NCBI GenBank assembly: GCA_003536295.1
Contig: DPZQ01000033.1
Coordinates: 1-10,263 of the forward strand
Direction: 5' to 3'
Length of the DNA stretch: 10,263 bases
Source: Rhodobacter sp.
Lineage (GTDB): Bacteria; Pseudomonadota; Alphaproteobacteria; Rhodobacterales; Rhodobacteraceae
Shown: positions 8,060 to 10,263 of the stretch, piece after piece
How the letters are laid out: each line of letters opens with the position of its first letter
How positions within the stretch are numbered: position 1 is the stretch's first letter
Notes under the pieces: model-generated
Told to the model about the DNA's origin: nothing
Databases searched by the model: none
The model's input: the letters and a program-made list of their open reading frames with translations, nothing else
Program-made: the position numbers and the translations under genes

Positions 8060-8060
8060 A
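8040..8060. repeat. Perfect 8-bp hairpin between pyrE and dnaB
   Basis: The arms tttgcgcc (8040-8047) and ggcgcaaa (8053-8060) are perfectly complementary around a 5-base loop. It begins 28 bases past the pyrE stop. There is no T tract after it on the minus strand (GGCTATAG follows), so it is not a classic intrinsic terminator. It may protect the 3' end of the pyrE message, weakly terminate, or be an operator overlapping the candidate dnaB promoter. Confidence 0.55.
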
Positions 8061-8080
8061 TTGTATAAGTCTGTGTATAA
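8060..8080 (-). promoter_or_regulatory. DnaA-box-like direct repeat upstream of dnaB
   Basis: On the minus strand TTATACACA (8072-8080) fits the DnaA-box consensus TTWTNCACA exactly and is the sequence of a known E. coli oriC box. A second copy, TTATACAAT (8060-8068), matches TTATNCACA at seven of nine positions. Both face the same way, 12 bp apart, and abut the candidate -35 box of dnaB. DnaA binding is inferred from the motif only; the repeat could equally be part of another operator. Confidence 0.35.
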
Positions 8081-8088
8081 GAGTGCGC

Positions 8089-8769
8089 TTAAGCGGGCTT
8101 GTTCGCCTCTTGCCACGTGCGGGGGGCGTTAAGAAATTTCTCCACTTCGGCCAACGTTTTTTCGTCAAAGATGCTGCTTTGGCGTGCTTCGGCTAGTACA
8201 TCCCACCAGGTGCAAAGATAATGTAGAGCTACGCCATGATCCGCCAATTTTTGTTCTGTTTCAGGAAAAATGCCATAGTAAAAAATTACAGCCGTATGGG
8301 CGCAGCTTGCACCCGTTTCACGTATTGCATCTACGAATGAAAGCTTTGAACCCCCGTCGGTGGTTAAATCCTCGACCAGCAAGACGCGTTGGCCTTCGTG
8401 CATGGCTCCTTCTATGCGTGCATTGCGCCCGTACCCTTTGGGCTTTTTGCGTACATAGGTCATGGGCAGCGCTAAACGTTCGGCCAAAAGGGCAGCAAAG
8501 GGAATGCCAGCTGTTTCGCCGCCTGCAATGTTGTCGAAGGCCTCAAATCCCACATCTCTCATTACGGTGATGGTCATGAAATCCATTAAAGTCGCGCGAA
8601 TGCGCGGATAAGAGATCAATTTTCGGCAATCAATATAGGTGGGTGACGGCAGGCCGGAGGCCAAGGTGAAAGGATCTTCGGCATTAAAATGCACGGCCTT
8701 AATTTCTAACAACATGCGCGCGGTTAGGCGGGCAATCTCGGCGCGGGGTGGGAAAGAGGTGGGAATCAT
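8089..8769 (-). CDS. pyrE: Orotate phosphoribosyltransferase
   Basis: A cytoplasmic enzyme of 226 residues that joins orotate to PRPP to form OMP, the fifth step of de novo pyrimidine synthesis. The PRPP-binding loop VLLVEDLTTDGGS (129-141) and the flexible catalytic loop YVRKKPKGYGRN (105-116, with its conserved lysines) are clear. FTLASGLPSPTYIDCRK (34-50) is the usual N-terminal orotate-side segment. I place the start at 8769 rather than at the end of the open frame (8823). GAGGA lies just upstream of the 8769 ATG, and the longer form would overlap the 3' end of pyrC with unrelated residues. With this start, pyrC ends 13 bp upstream, so the two are probably cotranscribed and supply consecutive parts of one pathway. 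Confidence 0.95.
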   Translation of the reverse strand: MIPTSFPPRAEIARLTARMLLEIKAVHFNAEDPFTLASGLPSPTYIDCRKLISYPRIRATLMDFMTITVMRDVGFEAFDNIAGGETAGIPFAALLAERLALPMTYVRKKPKGYGRNARIEGAMHEGQRVLLVEDLTTDGGSKLSFVDAIRETGASCAHTAVIFYYGIFPETEQKLADHGVALHYLCTWWDVLAEARQSSIFDEKTLAEVEKFLNAPRTWQEANKPA

Positions 8770-8782
8770 TTTTCCTCGGATG

Positions 8783-9823
8783 TTAGGGGGTAACGTGCCA
8801 GAATACGGGATAGCCCGGGTCAAACAGCGTTACGGGACCTTCTTGGGTTTCGATTTTCGCGGGCCAATGGGCTTGGTCGCGCTTGGTCAAGGTGATGCGG
8901 CCACTGTTATAGGGTAGGCGGTAAAAATCCGCACCAAAGTGGCTGGTAAAGCCTTCTAAGCGATCGAGCGCCGCTTCTTCTTCAAAAATATGGGCCAAAA
9001 GCGGCATGGTGTTGCTAGCGGTAAAGCAGCCTGCACAGCCGCAGGCATGTTCCTTGAGCGTGTCAATATGGGGGGCAGAATCAGTACCAAGAAAGAACCG
9101 ACTATTTCCGGAGGTAGCCGCATTGCGCAACGCCAAACGGTGGCTTTCGCGTTTGGCCACGGGTAAACAATAATAATGTGGCTTAATGCCGCCGACCAAA
9201 ATATGATTACGGTTGATGATAAGATGATGGGTAGTAATGGTGGCAGCTAAATTTTCGTCACTGCTATTGGCATAGTCGACCGCTTGTGATGTGGTGATGT
9301 GTTCCATGACCACCCGCAGTCCAGGCGTAGCGCGTCGCAATGGATCAAGGACAGTATCGATGAACACGGCTTCGCGGTCAAAAATATCAATTTCTGGGGT
9401 TGTTACTTCGCCGTGGATGCAAAGTGGTAGACCAATTTCTGACATGACTTCTAGTACGTCGCGCACTTTATTAAAGTTGCGCACGCCGCCGTGCGAATTA
9501 GTGGTGGCACCGGCAGGATAAAGCTTAACCGCCTGTACCAGCCCTTGGCTGGCTGCTAAACGAACATCTTTAGGATCGGTCTCTTCGGTCAGATATAGGG
9601 CCATTTGCGGAGTAAAATCGACCCCCTCTGGCAGGGCCGCTAAGATGCGGTCGCGGTAGGCGCTTGCCTCTTGGCTGGTGACGACAGGCGGCACCAAATT
9701 GGGCATGATCAGCGCGCGGCCAAAGTCCCGAGCTGTTTCGGGCAGCACGGCTTGCATCATTGCTCCATCGCGCAAATGCAGATGCCAATCATCTGGGCGG
9801 GTTATTGAAAACGTTTGGTTCAT
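8783..9823 (-). CDS. pyrC: Dihydroorotase, class II (E. coli PyrC type)
   Basis: A zinc amidohydrolase of 346 residues (E. coli PyrC has 348) that reversibly cyclises carbamoyl aspartate to dihydroorotate, the third step of pyrimidine synthesis. The metal ligands are all visible: His14 and His16 in HLHLRDG, Lys100 (carboxylated in the family) in QAVKLYPAG, His137 in CIHGE, His175 in VMEH, and the catalytic Asp248 in GTDSAPH. Arg18 and Asn42 (MPN) bind substrate. The flexible substrate loop is expected around 103-112 (PAGATTNSHG). The ATG at 9823 is the only start that keeps the N-terminal beta strand. Its purine-rich AAAGG touches the ATG directly, so the ribosome-binding site is poor, and a strong hairpin lies 8 bases upstream. 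The gene is first in the pyrC-pyrE pair, so that leader could control both. Confidence 0.96.
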   Translation of the reverse strand: MNQTFSITRPDDWHLHLRDGAMMQAVLPETARDFGRALIMPNLVPPVVTSQEASAYRDRILAALPEGVDFTPQMALYLTEETDPKDVRLAASQGLVQAVKLYPAGATTNSHGGVRNFNKVRDVLEVMSEIGLPLCIHGEVTTPEIDIFDREAVFIDTVLDPLRRATPGLRVVMEHITTSQAVDYANSSDENLAATITTHHLIINRNHILVGGIKPHYYCLPVAKRESHRLALRNAATSGNSRFFLGTDSAPHIDTLKEHACGCAGCFTASNTMPLLAHIFEEEAALDRLEGFTSHFGADFYRLPYNSGRITLTKRDQAHWPAKIETQEGPVTLFDPGYPVFWHVTP

Positions 9824-9831
9824 CCTTTGGA

Positions 9832-9875
9832 TTTAGCCCAAGTTTCAGAAAGTATCCAGAGCCCCTTGGGCTAAA
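9832..9875 (-). promoter_or_regulatory. Leader hairpin upstream of pyrC
   Basis: The 11-base arms tttagcccaag (9832-9842) and cttgggctaaa (9865-9875) are perfectly complementary and 22 bases apart. In the pyrC transcript they would form an 11-bp stem ending 8 bases before the ATG, close enough to block ribosome access. There is no T tract after it, so it is not an intrinsic terminator. It could be a translational switch, as in the E. coli pyrC leader (whose hairpin differs in sequence), or a spaced dyad operator. Confidence 0.5.
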
Positions 9876-10263
9876 GGTCGCTCTCAAAAGTGGAAAAAGG
9901 GGCTTAGCTGCAGCAGATCAGAGCCGCCTCATATTATGTGAGTAGGTGGGTTGTGCGCATCATAATCAAGTATCCCAAGAAGGAGCGCTGTGCTTTTCGC
10001 GTAAGTTGCATAGAGATTTGCGCTTTGCGCCAGGCCACACTCGCTTGCGGCATCGATAAAATTTTGGCTTATCTTTCAATTTGGCGCCATGACGGACACT
10101 GGCAGGCCTTAGACCCTGGACCCGAAAGGTTTGTGTGGGGCAGCTTCATTTAATTATAGAGCGATCACTCATCTTGACAACGAACCACGCCTGGAGTGCT
10201 AAAAACTGCCAAGTGATCGGCAGGGCATCGGTTTGGGGCGATAAGCCACGATCAGTGCAGGGG
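9876..10263. other. Region upstream of pyrC without a convincing gene
   Basis: About 390 bases without a recognisable gene. The longest frame is on the plus strand at 9938-10153: 71 codons with a GTG start, a weak ribosome-binding site and a composition that does not look clearly coding (several Cys, Trp and rare codons); I do not recognise the protein. On the minus strand a frame open to the window edge ends at 10146, its stop overlapping an ATG (10147-10149) that opens a 26-codon frame to 10069; this too looks accidental. Complementary 8-mers cgatcact (10162-10169) and agtgatcg (10212-10219) are the only other structure. I could not place a good promoter for pyrC: isolated -10-like hexamers (for example CATAAT on the minus strand near 9930-9936) lack a matching -35. 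Confidence 0.4.

Noticed and set aside
8072..8083. Twelve-base match (tgtgtataagag) to the Tn5 mosaic end used in sequencing libraries
   Set aside because: The flanking bases of the 19-bp mosaic end do not match on either side, and the site sits in a natural-looking gap between pyrE and dnaB, so a library artefact or transposon end is not supported.
8770..8823. N-terminal extension of PyrE to a start at 8823
   Set aside because: It overlaps the pyrC 3' end and adds 18 unrelated residues, while a good GAGGA lies just before the ATG at 8769.
10146..10263. Possible 3' end of a minus-strand gene entering from the window edge (stop at 10146)
   Set aside because: Only about 38 codons are visible, an open frame of that length is common by chance, and the translation shows no family I recognise.

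Overview
The window reads as a compact chromosomal housekeeping segment of an alphaproteobacterium, most likely a marine Rhodobacterales (Roseobacter-type) lineage of moderate GC content. This rests on the recognisable style of the proteins: a DnaB with two insertions typical of alphaproteobacteria, a PurF of the propeptide/4Fe-4S type, and an E. coli-type PyrC next to PyrE. It also rests on the gene order pyrC-pyrE-dnaB-alr-mlaE-mlaF-radA-cvpA-purF. The taxonomic call is an inference without a database search. All nine genes are complete and lie on the minus strand, so transcription runs from high to low coordinates. I found no mobile element, tRNA, rRNA or CRISPR array.

Layout in transcription order. 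Positions 9824-10263 hold no convincing gene; next to pyrC there is a strong 11-bp inverted repeat that would form a hairpin in the pyrC leader. pyrC and pyrE (dihydroorotase and orotate phosphoribosyltransferase) are 13 bp apart and form a pyrimidine pair. A 105-bp gap follows, with a perfect 8-bp hairpin, a candidate promoter and a DnaA-box-like direct repeat, and it leads into dnaB, the replicative helicase. A 95-bp gap with a weak terminator-like hairpin precedes alr, mlaE and mlaF, which are joined by 4-base stop/start overlaps (GTGA and ATGA). These three supply D-alanine for peptidoglycan and an MlaFE-type lipid ABC transporter core. radA starts 34 bp later (recombination helicase), cvpA 15 bp after that (inner-membrane protein) and purF 93 bp after cvpA (first committed step of purine synthesis). 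Positions 1-245 hold no gene.

Functionally the segment combines nucleotide supply (pyrC, pyrE, purF), replication and recombination (dnaB, radA) and envelope growth (alr, mlaE, mlaF, cvpA). The coding content is ordinary. The parts worth a second look are regulatory: the DnaA-box-like pair just upstream of dnaB, the hairpin in the pyrC leader, and the fused translation of alr with the lipid transporter. I did not find a convincing undescribed multi-gene system. Three starts were placed downstream of the longest open frame: radA at 3743, cvpA at 2369 and pyrE at 8769.
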